Below, in pieces: positions 34,016 through 42,891 of a DNA stretch of 64,000 nt. Both the position numbers and the translations under genes were made by a program. Position 1 is the first letter of the stretch; the number at the start of each line of letters is the position of its first letter. A model generated the notes under the pieces. It was given only the letters and a program-made list of their open reading frames with translations. It ran no database searches and was not told the origin of the DNA. Source of the stretch: Aeromonas veronii bv. veronii (GTDB taxonomy: Bacteria > Pseudomonadota > Gammaproteobacteria > Enterobacterales > Aeromonadaceae); the NCBI RefSeq assembly GCF_000820225.1, contig NZ_CDDK01000013.1, positions 62,001 through 126,000 on the forward strand, read 5' to 3'.

Positions 34016-34387
34016 ATGCCAGAACCGATTTCCTCCAGCGCCGCAACCAGCACCCTCACCGGTCTGGCCTTGCTGTTCACCCTGCCCGGGGTGGATCCCT
34101 CCGTGGTGCTCGGCGCACTGACCGGCGCAGTGCTATTTATCTCGGCCGCCGAAGAGCAGGGGCGCCTGCGCCGGATTGCCCTGTTTGTCGCCTCGTTTGT
34201 CAGTGGCCTGCTGCTGGCCGGCTTTACCTGCCAACTGCTCGAGGTACTGCTGCCCGCCAGCGTCCAGGTCAGCAATGCGATCGGCTCGCTGATCGCCTCC
34301 GCCATGATGGTGCGCCTGCTGCAGCTCATCATGCGCAATCAAGATCGGCTACTTGAAGCCTTGTTTAACAAAAGGGGGCAACCATGA
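34016..34387 (+). CDS. Putative holin, first membrane protein of the lysis cassette
   Basis: 123 residues with three or four hydrophobic segments (TLTGLALLFTLPGVDPSVVL, LTGAVLFISAA, IALFVASFVSGLLLAGFTC, AIGSLIASAMMVRLLQLIM) and a basic C-terminus. It occupies the gene Y holin position before the endolysin. Overlaps the next ORF by ATGA. Confidence 0.75.
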   Translation: MPEPISSSAATSTLTGLALLFTLPGVDPSVVLGALTGAVLFISAAEEQGRLRRIALFVASFVSGLLLAGFTCQLLEVLLPASVQVSNAIGSLIASAMMVRLLQLIMRNQDRLLEALFNKRGQP

Positions 34388-34725
34388 TCCCGACCACTCC
34401 AACCGGTGTGTTTATCTACACCGCCCTTTACGCCCTGATCTGCGCTGCCATCTTCCTGCGGGTCATGCTGTTTGACCGCAAAGGTGGCGAGTATCGCGCC
34501 CTGCCCGCCTGGATGGCATGGCTGCTCTGCGTGCTGTCAGGCTCCATTCCACTGCGCTTTCTGTTTGGCGGCATCCCTGTGCCAGATCCGGCCGCCTTCG
34601 GGCTAGCCCTCTTCCTGCTGTGCGCCGTGCTCAACACCCGCGGCTCGGTGCACCACCTGCTGCCCCGGGGCAAACCGTCCAGCACCGACCATGCCCGGGA
34701 TATTTACCGGAGGTACCAGCCATGA
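34384..34725 (+). CDS. Second holin-type membrane protein (holin or antiholin)
   Basis: 113 residues with three membrane segments: VFIYTALYALICAAIFLRVM, MAWLLCVLSGSIPLRFLFG and PAAFGLALFLLCAVL. This is the Phage_holin_3-type layout. With the preceding gene it gives a holin/antiholin pair. Overlaps the endolysin start. Confidence 0.75.
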   Translation: MIPTTPTGVFIYTALYALICAAIFLRVMLFDRKGGEYRALPAWMAWLLCVLSGSIPLRFLFGGIPVPDPAAFGLALFLLCAVLNTRGSVHHLLPRGKPSSTDHARDIYRRYQP

Positions 34726-35543
34726 GCCTGAAAAAAGGGGATACCGGCACCGCCGTGGCCGACCTGCAACGCCGCCTCACCGCCGCCGGTTATCCGCTGG
34801 CAGTAGATGGCTGGTTTGGTGAGGCAACCGAGCAGGCGCTGATCGCCTTCCAACGGGATTACATGATTGCCGCCATCGGTCAGGCGGGCCCGCGTACCCT
34901 GGCCGCCCTGCTCGGCAGTGAGCGCGGCAACCAGCTGACCATCAACCACATGCAGGCCGGCGCAGATCTGCTGGCGGTACCGCTGGCCACCATGGCCACC
35001 GTTGCCCAGGTCGAGAGCATCGGTGAAGGCTTCACCCAAGCCATACGCCCGGTGGTGCTGTTCGAGCGGCATGTGTTCTACCAGCAGCTCACCAAACATC
35101 TGGGCAAGGCGGCTGCCGACCAGCTGGCCGCCCATTACCCCAACCTGGTCAACCCCAAACGCGGCGGCTATGCAGGCGGCGCAGCCGAGTGGGAACGGCT
35201 GCAACTGGCCATTAGCCTGCATAAGGATGCCGCCATCGAGTCGGCCAGCTGGGGCATGTTCCAGATCATGGGCTACCACTGGCAGCCGCTGGGTTTTGCC
35301 TCTGCCAGCGACTGGCAGGCGGCCATGCAGCGCAGCGAGGTCGAACACCTCACCGCCCTGTGCCGCTTTATCCAGCAAGACCCCGCCATGCACAAAGCGC
35401 TGCAGGGTCGAAAGTGGGCGGATTTCGCCCGCCGCTACAACGGCCCGGCGTTTAAAGAGAACGACTACGACACCAAGCTGGCCAAGTGGTTTGCGCACTT
35501 CACCAAGGTCTATCAGGGGCAGGAGGTAGCCAATGTGGCGTGA
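34722..35543 (+). CDS. Endolysin: PG-binding domain plus N-acetylmuramidase
   Basis: 273 residues. Residues 1-70 are a PG_binding_1 domain (GTAVADLQRRLTAAGYPLAV, DGWFGEATEQALIAFQ). The rest is the DUF3380 muramidase with catalytic Glu in VAQVESIGEGF and ESASWGMFQIMGYHW. It replaces the P2 gpK lysozyme. No signal peptide, so it needs the holin. ATG 34722 overlaps the preceding stop. Confidence 0.92.
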   Translation: MSLKKGDTGTAVADLQRRLTAAGYPLAVDGWFGEATEQALIAFQRDYMIAAIGQAGPRTLAALLGSERGNQLTINHMQAGADLLAVPLATMATVAQVESIGEGFTQAIRPVVLFERHVFYQQLTKHLGKAAADQLAAHYPNLVNPKRGGYAGGAAEWERLQLAISLHKDAAIESASWGMFQIMGYHWQPLGFASASDWQAAMQRSEVEHLTALCRFIQQDPAMHKALQGRKWADFARRYNGPAFKENDYDTKLAKWFAHFTKVYQGQEVANVA

Positions 35544-36006
35544 GCTACTGGGCTCACCCCTCAGCTGGTTGCTGCTGGCGTTGGCTGTCGCCCTTGGTGG
35601 CTGGGGCTGGTCAGCCCGCTCGGCGGCCGAGGCCAAAGGGGACGCCACCACCCTGCAAACCAGCCTCAAGGCAGCCGAAGAGAAAACCAGAGAGGCCGAG
35701 CGGCGCGAGCAGCTTAAAGAGACAGCCATCGCCACCCTCACCCGGGAATTGACCACCCAGGCACAAGCGGCGCAGCAGCTGCAGGGCCAGCTCGACCTGC
35801 TGGCGCAGGCTGCTGCTACCCGCGCCGACACCATCAAGAGGCTTAAACGTGAAAATGCCGAACTCAGAGCTTGGGCTGATCGCCCTCTGCCTAACCCTGT
35901 TATCAGGCTGCTCCAGCGCCCCGCCCTCACCGGCGCCGCAGATTATCAGGCTCACTTGTCCGGCCCCGAGCCCCTGCCAGCTGCCGCCGGCGGCGCCACT
36001 CAATAA
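35533..36006 (+). CDS. i-spanin, LysB/Rz-like
   Basis: 157 residues: an N-terminal membrane anchor (LSWLLLALAVALGGWGWSAR) followed by a long coiled coil (residues 35-115), the Rz layout. The C-terminal third overlaps the o-spanin gene in another frame. With it, this protein fuses inner and outer membranes at lysis. Confidence 0.85.
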   Translation: MWRELLGSPLSWLLLALAVALGGWGWSARSAAEAKGDATTLQTSLKAAEEKTREAERREQLKETAIATLTRELTTQAQAAQQLQGQLDLLAQAAATRADTIKRLKRENAELRAWADRPLPNPVIRLLQRPALTGAADYQAHLSGPEPLPAAAGGATQ

Positions 36007-36139
36007 CGGCGACTTGCTCGACCAGCTGAGCCAGACCGAGGCCGCCTGGGCCAGTTGCGCCGCCAAGGTCGATAGCCTCATCACCTGCCAGACACGACAA
36101 CAACGGAGTGAAGATGGAAAAGCCAAAACAGATCCGTGA
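35849..36139 (+). CDS. o-spanin lipoprotein, LysC/Rz1-like
   Basis: 96 residues from a GTG start. Signal peptide with lipobox LTLLSGCSS (Cys about residue 21), then a Pro-rich segment. It is embedded in a different frame of the Rz-like gene and extends 133 bp past it, the typical overlapped Rz/Rz1 arrangement. Confidence 0.82.
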   Translation: MKMPNSELGLIALCLTLLSGCSSAPPSPAPQIIRLTCPAPSPCQLPPAAPLNNGDLLDQLSQTEAAWASCAAKVDSLITCQTRQQRSEDGKAKTDP

Positions 36140-36584
36140 GGTGCTGACCCGCTGCGTGCCGCACCTCAAGACCAACCCGGACAAGCTGCACATCTTTATC
36201 GCCCCGGGCAATATCGAAAGCACCGGCGCCCGCTCCCTCTCGTTCGAGTGGCAATACCCACTCACCATCGGCATTGAAGACTTAGCCGGCCACCCGGATC
36301 AGATCATGGTTCCGCTGCTGGCCTGGCTGCGCCAACACCAGCCCGAGCTGATGACCAACGATGAGCAGCGCAAGGATGGCATCACCTTCGAAGCCGAATA
36401 CCTCGCCAACGACCTGATGGATCTCATCATCACCGTCAAACTGACCGAGCGGGTCAAGGTATGGCAGAACGAACAGGGGATTGGCTGGGAACATCTGCCA
36501 GAACCGCCAGAAGACCCTTATGACGGCATCACCTGGGAGCTCTTTATCAACGGGGAACCGCAGCCATGGCCACCGACGACCTGA
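36114..36584 (+). CDS. R: Tail completion protein gpR
   Basis: 156 residues from ATG 36114, which has GGAG 5 nt upstream (a GTG at 36108 is an alternative). P2 gpR features: KPKQIREVLTRCVPHLKTNP and FEWQYPLTIGIEDLAGHPDQ. P2 gpR is 155 residues. It acts with gpS in finishing the tail tip. Overlaps both neighbours. Confidence 0.9.
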   Translation: MEKPKQIREVLTRCVPHLKTNPDKLHIFIAPGNIESTGARSLSFEWQYPLTIGIEDLAGHPDQIMVPLLAWLRQHQPELMTNDEQRKDGITFEAEYLANDLMDLIITVKLTERVKVWQNEQGIGWEHLPEPPEDPYDGITWELFINGEPQPWPPTT

Positions 36585-37018
36585 ACCGGCTGATTAGCTG
36601 GGCCGATGCTCTGCTGGCCAGCATGACACCGGCCGCCCGTCGCCAACTGATGGGGGACATGGCCCGCAACCTGCGCGCCAGTCAGAGCAAACGGATCAGG
36701 GCCAACATCCAGCCGGATGGCAGCCCCATGACCCCGCGCAAGCCGCTCAAGAAGCTGGCGAAAAAGCGCGGTGCCACCCGCCGCAAGATGTTTCAGCATC
36801 TGGTTAGCCCCCGCTGGCTCAAGGCGACCAGCACCGAACATCAAGCCGTGGTTGAGTTTGTCGGCTCGGCCAATCGCCTCGCCACCATTCACCAATATGG
36901 ACTCAAAGACCGCATCAAGGGCCGCGAGATCAGTTATCCAGCGAGGGGGCTATTGGGGGTAACCACTGAGGAGGTGGAACAGTTGGAAACGTTACTATGT
37001 GCCCATTTGATCATGTGA
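36566..37018 (+). CDS. S: Tail completion protein gpS
   Basis: 150 residues (P2 gpS 150). Typical MGDMARNLRASQSKRIRANI and QPDGSPMTPRKPLKKLAKKR, then EFVGSANRLATIHQYGLKDR. It is the last gene of the O-to-S late operon before the cargo interval. Confidence 0.92.
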   Translation: MATDDLNRLISWADALLASMTPAARRQLMGDMARNLRASQSKRIRANIQPDGSPMTPRKPLKKLAKKRGATRRKMFQHLVSPRWLKATSTEHQAVVEFVGSANRLATIHQYGLKDRIKGREISYPARGLLGVTTEEVEQLETLLCAHLIM

Positions 37019-37091
37019 AATCTCACTGGAGCTTGCCAGTACAAACAGGGACTTATACGATACCAAATAGTACGAACATGGTAGGTTAAAA

Positions 37092-37853
37092 ATGGATAAG
37101 CAAGCAGAGTTACGTCAGCGAATTAAGCAACGGATAAGTACCAGTAAACAATCCACTCCAGAATCGGTGACAGGTATAGTTACTGTTCCAACCTCGCAAT
37201 TTTTTCAAACCGTTTTGACGGCATTACCACTGATCACTGCTGCCATTTATATGATGGGAATGGCTCGACATTACGGATATGTCAATACATATGGAATTGA
37301 TATATCTGAGTTTCCATTGCCAGCAGATACAACTTTATTGGTGGGGTTCATCTCCCTACTAAAATTCATATACCCTTACATAATGTGGCTTTTGGGAGGT
37401 TTTTTCATCATTTTCATTTGTTTGTTTGTCCTACTGTTACTACCAAGCTTTCGGTTGAAAATACGTCAAAACTGGCAGCAGACATGGCTAAAACACTATA
37501 TTACAAAAAAAATTAATAACCTCCGCCGAAGCAAATCTACCTTAGTTGTCTTTTTTCTGGATTTTTTATCGACCCTCTATGATAAATTTACCATCATAGT
37601 TATACCGACTCTGCTGGCAGTCATGGCAGCACTTTATTGTATTCCCCAAGGAGCCGTGCAAGCCAAGAAAGAAATTTCACAACTGGCTGAAGGGACACTC
37701 CCCATAACCACTTTCATTAGTTCTTCTGCTTGGTTAAGCGATACCCCTCATATCAGGATCATCTGCAATACAACTCACTGCGCCTACCGGCTCAAAGATG
37801 GCAAAACTCTTATACTACGCCATGATCAGGTAGAACAGACGTATCACCCCTGA
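37092..37853 (+). CDS. Unrecognised membrane protein in the S-V cargo slot
   Basis: 253 residues. Predicted membrane segments at about 36-56, 82-118 (one or two) and 155-185, with a basic loop (KNLRQNW/KKINNLRRSK region). The C-terminal 50 residues are probably periplasmic and hold two cysteines (IICNTTHCAYRLKDG). AT-rich, so recently acquired. P2 carries the accessory gene orf30 at this point. No known domain; a superinfection-exclusion role is possible by position only. Confidence 0.65.
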   Translation: MDKQAELRQRIKQRISTSKQSTPESVTGIVTVPTSQFFQTVLTALPLITAAIYMMGMARHYGYVNTYGIDISEFPLPADTTLLVGFISLLKFIYPYIMWLLGGFFIIFICLFVLLLLPSFRLKIRQNWQQTWLKHYITKKINNLRRSKSTLVVFFLDFLSTLYDKFTIIVIPTLLAVMAALYCIPQGAVQAKKEISQLAEGTLPITTFISSSAWLSDTPHIRIICNTTHCAYRLKDGKTLILRHDQVEQTYHP

Positions 37854-38015
37854 CAATCCGAAACTCAAGGTAGCAACGACAAGCCTAAACCTCTCCGCAC
37901 CAAGGCCGCGAGCAGCTTTACATCAATTAAAAGCGCCATAAAAATAAAGGCCCACACGAGCCTTCATTTAGGGTATGATGTGGCTTTCACTTTTATTTTT
38001 TATATTGGTGTGCAA

Positions 38016-39182
38016 ATGAATTTTTTCTCTGAACACAAAAACTTAAAAATTCTCCGTGAAGCCCACGATTCATTACCAACAGTTTTAAATTCCATAGATG
38101 AAACATCTTTTCAATACGAAATGGTAATTAATTTTAAAACAATGCTTGAAGCAATTATTGCTAATCCTAGCTTTTGGGATGAGCATAGTAGCTTTAGCAT
38201 AAAAATTCTTGGGGAGAGATTTATCTCACTTTTAGGAAGAATATTTCCTATTAAAAATGAATTTAATGAGCTATTTCAATTGGCATATGCAATGAACTTT
38301 AGATTCATTTATGAGGGATTTTTATTATCAAATGCAGAATTTGAACCTGAACTTTTTGAAGCAATTGCGTTTACTAAAAATAATGTAGACAGGTTTGAAA
38401 CAAAACCGGCCTCAAACATCACATTTTCAACTCGTGATTTACCCGCGTATCTTTTTAAGGCAATGATGAATGATCCTGCAATAAAAAACTTAAAGCATAT
38501 AAATGCGACGATAGAAAATGCAAAGGTTTTGACGGCTGATTGGGAAAACACTCTCACAAAAAAAATAGAAAAAGCAGAGGCTTTGAAAGCCTCTATAGAG
38601 AAATATGAAAATGCATTCAATTTTGTTGGCTTATATGATGGATTTAATTTATTACACCAGCAAAAGAAGAAAGAGAGAAGCAACCTGATTGGCATGATGG
38701 TCTTATCTATACTCCTTATAATGTCACCGTTGGTATATAAGATGTACTCAACATTTAAGCATGAACAAGAGCTGAGACTATCTAGCCTGAGTTACGAGCT
38801 AATTTTGAATGGCAGTTCAAATAAACCCTTGGAAAATAAAGTCAGTAAAAATGAATCTCCTGATTTGGTTTACACTATAACATCTTTATTTCCCACGATA
38901 TCTTACATTGCCATTTTGCTTTATCTTTTTCGAGTCCTGCTCTTTAATTACAAATCGGTTTGCGCTCAACTATTGCAAATTGAATTAAGAATGACCCTGT
39001 GTAGATTTATTATGCATTATTCAGACTACGCAGCTAAGATAAAAGAAAATAGTGATATAACTTTAGATAGATTCGAGAGTGTTATATTCGCAGGCATTGT
39101 GTCCAACGAAGGTGATTTGCCCGCCACTTTTGATGGCATAGACCAAATAACAGCTCTCTTTAAGTCAGTAAAAACCAACTAG
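38016..39182 (+). CDS. Unrecognised coiled-coil membrane protein in the S-V cargo slot
   Basis: 388 residues from ATG 38016; the frame also has a GTG at 37980. The first 220 residues are soluble and helical, ending in a coiled coil (about 160-205). Two membrane segments follow (LIGMMVLSILLIMSPLVYKM and TSLFPTISYIAILLYLFRVL) with a 55-residue loop, then a cytoplasmic C-terminus. Very AT-rich. A weak hairpin (37947-37964) separates it from the previous gene and a GGTATGAT-like -10 is near 37973. It is likely to have its own promoter and to be expressed in the lysogen. No family recognised. Confidence 0.65.
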   Translation: MNFFSEHKNLKILREAHDSLPTVLNSIDETSFQYEMVINFKTMLEAIIANPSFWDEHSSFSIKILGERFISLLGRIFPIKNEFNELFQLAYAMNFRFIYEGFLLSNAEFEPELFEAIAFTKNNVDRFETKPASNITFSTRDLPAYLFKAMMNDPAIKNLKHINATIENAKVLTADWENTLTKKIEKAEALKASIEKYENAFNFVGLYDGFNLLHQQKKKERSNLIGMMVLSILLIMSPLVYKMYSTFKHEQELRLSSLSYELILNGSSNKPLENKVSKNESPDLVYTITSLFPTISYIAILLYLFRVLLFNYKSVCAQLLQIELRMTLCRFIMHYSDYAAKIKENSDITLDRFESVIFAGIVSNEGDLPATFDGIDQITALFKSVKTN

Positions 39183-39206
39183 TTTAGATTCATCAAATAA
39201 TCCCCC

Positions 39207-39237
39207 TGCTAGTGTGCCAACAAATGGCACACTAGCA
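39207..39237. promoter_or_regulatory. Late activator dyad upstream of V
   Basis: TGCTAGTGTGCCA and its exact complement around ACAAA form a 13-bp perfect inverted repeat. It contains AGTGT-N13-ACACT, as do the dyads at 30208 and 44578. It sits 41 bp ahead of V and should be the activator site of the V-to-G promoter. The hairpin could also stop transcription from the cargo genes. Confidence 0.7.
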
Positions 39238-39277
39238 GCCCCTCGCCTTACCCGCCATTGCCCAAAACAATGGCCCC

Positions 39278-39829
39278 ATGCAACCGACCCCAACCGAACT
39301 CAAACGCCTGCTCGACAACCTGATCCGCATTGGCACTGTTACCGCCGTGCGCTCAGGGGAGTGTCGCGTCAAAACCGGCGACATCACCACCAACTGGCGG
39401 CCCTACACCACAGACAGGGCCGGGGCTAACCGTACCCGCCACCGCCTGAGCCTGGGCGAGCAGGTGATCCTGCTCTCCGTCAGCGGCGATCTGCGCAATG
39501 CCTATATCGTCGGCCGCCTCAATGCAGACCAATTCCCCGAGCCGTTGGCCGAAGATGACAACCCGGATCTCGACCGCACCGAATACGCCGATGGCGCCGT
39601 CATCGAATACAACCCGGCAACCGGGGCGCTCAACGCCATCGGCATCAAGCAGGCCACTATCGCCGCCAGTGTCAGCGTGACTCTCGATACCCCCAAGACC
39701 ATCTGCACTAACCTGCTGCAGGCCAAGCGCCTCATCTGTAACACCGCCAAGGTGGGCGACATCGAGGTGACAGAGCACAGCCACAAAAACGTGCAGCCGG
39801 GCGATGGCACATCAGGGGGCCCGGTATGA
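39278..39829 (+). CDS. V: Baseplate spike protein gpV
   Basis: 183 residues (P2 gpV 211). An OB-fold N-terminus (LIRIGTVTAVRSGECRVKTG, DITTNWRPY) is followed by a beta-helix and a His-containing tip (VTEHSHKNVQPGDGTSGGPV). It forms the membrane-piercing trimeric spike. First gene of the baseplate-fibre operon; the stop overlaps W. Confidence 0.92.
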   Translation: MQPTPTELKRLLDNLIRIGTVTAVRSGECRVKTGDITTNWRPYTTDRAGANRTRHRLSLGEQVILLSVSGDLRNAYIVGRLNADQFPEPLAEDDNPDLDRTEYADGAVIEYNPATGALNAIGIKQATIAASVSVTLDTPKTICTNLLQAKRLICNTAKVGDIEVTEHSHKNVQPGDGTSGGPV

Positions 39830-40185
39830 ACTGGCTCGGCATGAATGCAACCAATGGCCGCGCCATCAGCGCCACCGACCACATCATCCAGTCGGTGCGC
39901 GACATCCTTATCACCCCGGTGGGTTCGCGGGTGATGCGCCGCGACTACGGCAGCGAGCTCTTTTACCTCATCGACATGCCACAGCATCAAGCCACCCGCC
40001 TGCGCCTGATGGCCGCCACTGTGCAAGCCCTTATCAACTGGGAACCGCGCATCACCGTCACCCGCGTCGATGTACTGGGCGGCGGCATGAATGGTGCCCT
40101 CACCATCGAGCTCACCTGGCGGCGCAAAGATGGCGGCGTGCTGGAGTCTGCAACCATCCCCATTCCGACAGGAGCCGCCCAGTGA
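39826..40185 (+). CDS. W: Baseplate wedge protein gpW
   Basis: 119 residues, a T4 gp25-like lysozyme-fold wedge subunit. DHIIQSVRDILITPVGSRVM, RRDYGSELFYLIDMP and ITVTRVDVL are typical. ATGA overlaps with V and GTGA with J. Confidence 0.93.
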   Translation: MNWLGMNATNGRAISATDHIIQSVRDILITPVGSRVMRRDYGSELFYLIDMPQHQATRLRLMAATVQALINWEPRITVTRVDVLGGGMNGALTIELTWRRKDGGVLESATIPIPTGAAQ

Positions 40186-41063
40186 GCAATGTAGACCTGA
40201 CCCAGCTCCCACCACCGGAAGTCGAGGAAACTCTCGACTTTGAGGCCATCCTGGCCAAGCGCAAAGCCACCCTGATCAGCTACTACCCGGCAGACCAGCA
40301 GGCGGCCATCGCTGCCACGCTGGAACTTGAATCCGAACCGCTCAACAAGCTGCTGCAGGAGAACGCCTACAACGAAATGATCCTGCGGGCCCGCATCAAC
40401 GATGCCGCCAAGCAGACCCTGCTCGCCTTTGCCAGTGGCACCACCCTTGACCATGTGGCCGGTGAGTACGAACTCGAACGCCTGCTGGTCACCCCGGGTG
40501 ACCCCAACGCCACCCCGCCCATCGAGCCGGTGTATGAATCTGATGACCGCCTGCGCATGCGCTGCCAAATGGCCTATGAGGGCATGGCCACGGCGGGTCC
40601 AGTCAATGCCTACAAGTTCCACGCCCTCTCGGCCAGTGCCGAGGTGGCCGATGTCGCCGTCGACAGTCCCACCCCGGGCACCGTCAGAGTGACCATCCTC
40701 TCACCGGCAGGCCAGCCGAGCGCCGACACCCTCAATCTGGTCGAGCAGGCGCTCTCTGCCGAAGACGTGCGCCCGCTCTGCGATCTGGTGGCGGTCGAAC
40801 CGGCCCAGATCAAACCCTATGCCATCGATGCCACCCTCAACGCCATCGGCCTGGGTAAAGAGCAGGCCATTGCCGCAGCGAAAGATGCAATGGCCAAAAC
40901 GGCAGCCGCTTACTACCGGGTCGGGGCGACCGTCCCGCTTTCCGCCATCTATGCCGCTCTGCACCAGCCGGGGATCGACAGCGTCACCCTGCGCGCGCCG
41001 CTGACCGACGTCACCTGCAGCGCACAGCAGGCCGCCAAACTCACCTCCATCACCCTCGACTAA
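40182..41063 (+). CDS. J: Baseplate assembly protein gpJ
   Basis: 293 residues from a GTG at 40182 with GGAG 8 nt upstream; the longer open frame overlaps W and is not coding. P2 gpJ (302) features: VDLTQLPPPEVEETLDFEAI and FASGTTLDHVAGEYELERL. It builds the baseplate edge with gpW and gpI. Confidence 0.92.
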   Translation: MSNVDLTQLPPPEVEETLDFEAILAKRKATLISYYPADQQAAIAATLELESEPLNKLLQENAYNEMILRARINDAAKQTLLAFASGTTLDHVAGEYELERLLVTPGDPNATPPIEPVYESDDRLRMRCQMAYEGMATAGPVNAYKFHALSASAEVADVAVDSPTPGTVRVTILSPAGQPSADTLNLVEQALSAEDVRPLCDLVAVEPAQIKPYAIDATLNAIGLGKEQAIAAAKDAMAKTAAAYYRVGATVPLSAIYAALHQPGIDSVTLRAPLTDVTCSAQQAAKLTSITLD

Positions 41064-41073
41064 GGACACCACC

Positions 41074-41475
41074 ATGGCAAACGCCCTCTATGACAAAGGC
41101 CGCGAGAAGTTTCTCACCGGCGCCATCAATGCCAGTGCCGACACCCTCAAGTGTGCCCTGCTCAAGAGCACCTATTCACCGACCCTCGCCAGCGATGAGT
41201 TTTACAGCGGGATCTCGGCCCATGTGGTCGGCACCCCGCAAACCCTCACCAGCAAAACCGTGGCCGCAGGCGTGCTCGATGCGGCCGATGTCACCTTCAC
41301 CGCCGTGCCAACTGCCAACGTCAACTACTGCGCTATCTACAAAGACACCGGCAACGCCGCGACCAGCCCGCTGATCGCCCTGTTTGATACGGCGGCGGGC
41401 CTGCCGGTCAGCACTAACGGCGGCGACATCATCATCGCCTGGGATAACGGCCCCAATAAGATCTTCAAGCTCTGA
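41074..41475 (+). CDS. Extra phage structural protein between J and I
   Basis: 133 residues (MANALYDKGREKFLTGAINA), beta-rich, with the LYDKGREKFL...SADTLKCALL opening common to small structural proteins of several phages. P2 has no gene here. It shares one base with the extended gpI gene that follows and could be a partner of gpI's extra N-terminal region. Function not known. Confidence 0.7.
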   Translation: MANALYDKGREKFLTGAINASADTLKCALLKSTYSPTLASDEFYSGISAHVVGTPQTLTSKTVAAGVLDAADVTFTAVPTANVNYCAIYKDTGNAATSPLIALFDTAAGLPVSTNGGDIIIAWDNGPNKIFKL

Positions 41476-42890
41476 TGGCAACCCTCTATCCCGTCTGGTG
41501 CGGGTCACTCACCTATCACGACGGCACCCTGTCACATGACGGGGCAGCTCTCTATCGGGGTACAGTGCAAGGCCCGGATGATCCAGCGCCGGAGGCCATT
41601 GCCGGGGTCAGTGTCGGCCTGACAGTGGCAGGGATAGAAGCAGGCCAAGCCGGAATGGCATCGCTCATCCAGCGCGCGAAGCCAACCGGGATCAGCCAGT
41701 TTGCAGCCGGGACCAACAAGCTGACCAGCCGCGCCAGGGCCATCGCGATTACCGATGGCGCACAGGGTGAACCCGCGACGACCATCCGGGCCACGGTTGC
41801 AACAATGGGCGATCTGCTCGCCATGGGGGCGGCTGACATGTCAACACAGATAACCCTTGTCGGGCTTGATGCGGGAATGGTCGGCATGGCGGGAGTCAGA
41901 ACCCGGCTCGCTACCGGCGGGATACGGCCTGATGCCATCAAGGCGCCGACCATTCAGCAACGGCTGGCTCCGGCAGGGTTCGCTCTCGGCGTCATCGGCA
42001 GCCACAAGGCCAAGGTGCGACAGACCATCGGTGATCTGACTGACGGTCAGCCAGGTGCGCTATTGCTGAAAACCAAACTGGCGCAGGTGGAAACCGCCTG
42101 TACCGGCGCCATGGGCACACCGATCGCCAAGTACGCCCAGATCATCTACCCAATGGCGCCAGCCCTGCCAACAGCAACCCAGCCAGCCCTGACCATCACC
42201 CTGGCAAACGATGGACTAGCTCCCCCATTGGTAGGCCCGTTCACCACCATCACTCGCTTGGCGAGCCAAGGGGTCGATGCCGGTGGCATGGGGTCGCACA
42301 AGGTGCATCGCCTGCCACTGGCAACCCCGGCAACCCGGGATCTGTTGCCACCCTCTGCAACCCGTCTGGAGCACCTGACCGCCGCCGCGCTGGCCTACAA
42401 CCTGACACCAGAAGTCATTACCTCAACCCGCTTTGCCGACACCTGCCCTGCGCCACTGCTGCCCTGGCTGGCATGGGCCCGCTCGGTGGACTGGTGGGAG
42501 CTGGCGGAATCGGAAGACCAGCAGCGGGCGCTGATCAAAGCCTCGTTCCGGCTACATCAGCGCAAGGGTACCCCGTGGGCCATCAAGGAGGCGCTGAACG
42601 TGCTGGGCTTTGGCGACAGCACCATCATCGAGCGCGCCACCGGCCGCCGCTATGACGGCACACTCAGCTACAACGGCAACGAACCCCATGGCGACCCGAC
42701 CCGCTGGGCAGTCTATCGGGTCATCCTGACTCGCCCGGTCACCACCGAACAGGCCAACCGCATCAAGCGCCTGTTGGCAGAGATGGCCCCGGCCCGCTGC
42801 CACCTCTCCGCGCTCGATTACACCAGGGCGCCCGTTACCTACAACGGCGCCGCAACCTACAACGGCAACTACAACCACGGAGCCTCGTGA
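41475..42890 (+). CDS. I: Tail protein gpI with a long N-terminal extension
   Basis: 471 residues; only the last 180 (from about [20 protein letters not shown]) match P2 gpI (176). The extra 285 residues are Ala/Gly/Thr-rich with a repeating beta-like pattern. A short YxG word appears at both ends of the protein ([11 protein letters not shown] near the start; [10 protein letters not shown] and [16 protein letters not shown] at the end). gpI joins baseplate and tail fibre. The extension may be an added fibre-network or receptor module. No frameshift is visible and codon use matches its neighbours. Confidence 0.85.
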   Translation: MATLYPVWCGSLTYHDGTLSHDGAALYRGTVQGPDDPAPEAIAGVSVGLTVAGIEAGQAGMASLIQRAKPTGISQFAAGTNKLTSRARAIAITDGAQGEPATTIRATVATMGDLLAMGAADMSTQITLVGLDAGMVGMAGVRTRLATGGIRPDAIKAPTIQQRLAPAGFALGVIGSHKAKVRQTIGDLTDGQPGALLLKTKLAQVETACTGAMGTPIAKYAQIIYPMAPALPTATQPALTITLANDGLAPPLVGPFTTITRLASQGVDAGGMGSHKVHRLPLATPATRDLLPPSATRLEHLTAAALAYNLTPEVITSTRFADTCPAPLLPWLAWARSVDWWELAESEDQQRALIKASFRLHQRKGTPWAIKEALNVLGFGDSTIIERATGRRYDGTLSYNGNEPHGDPTRWAVYRVILTRPVTTEQANRIKRLLAEMAPARCHLSALDYTRAPVTYNGAATYNGNYNHGAS

Positions 42891-42891
42891 T

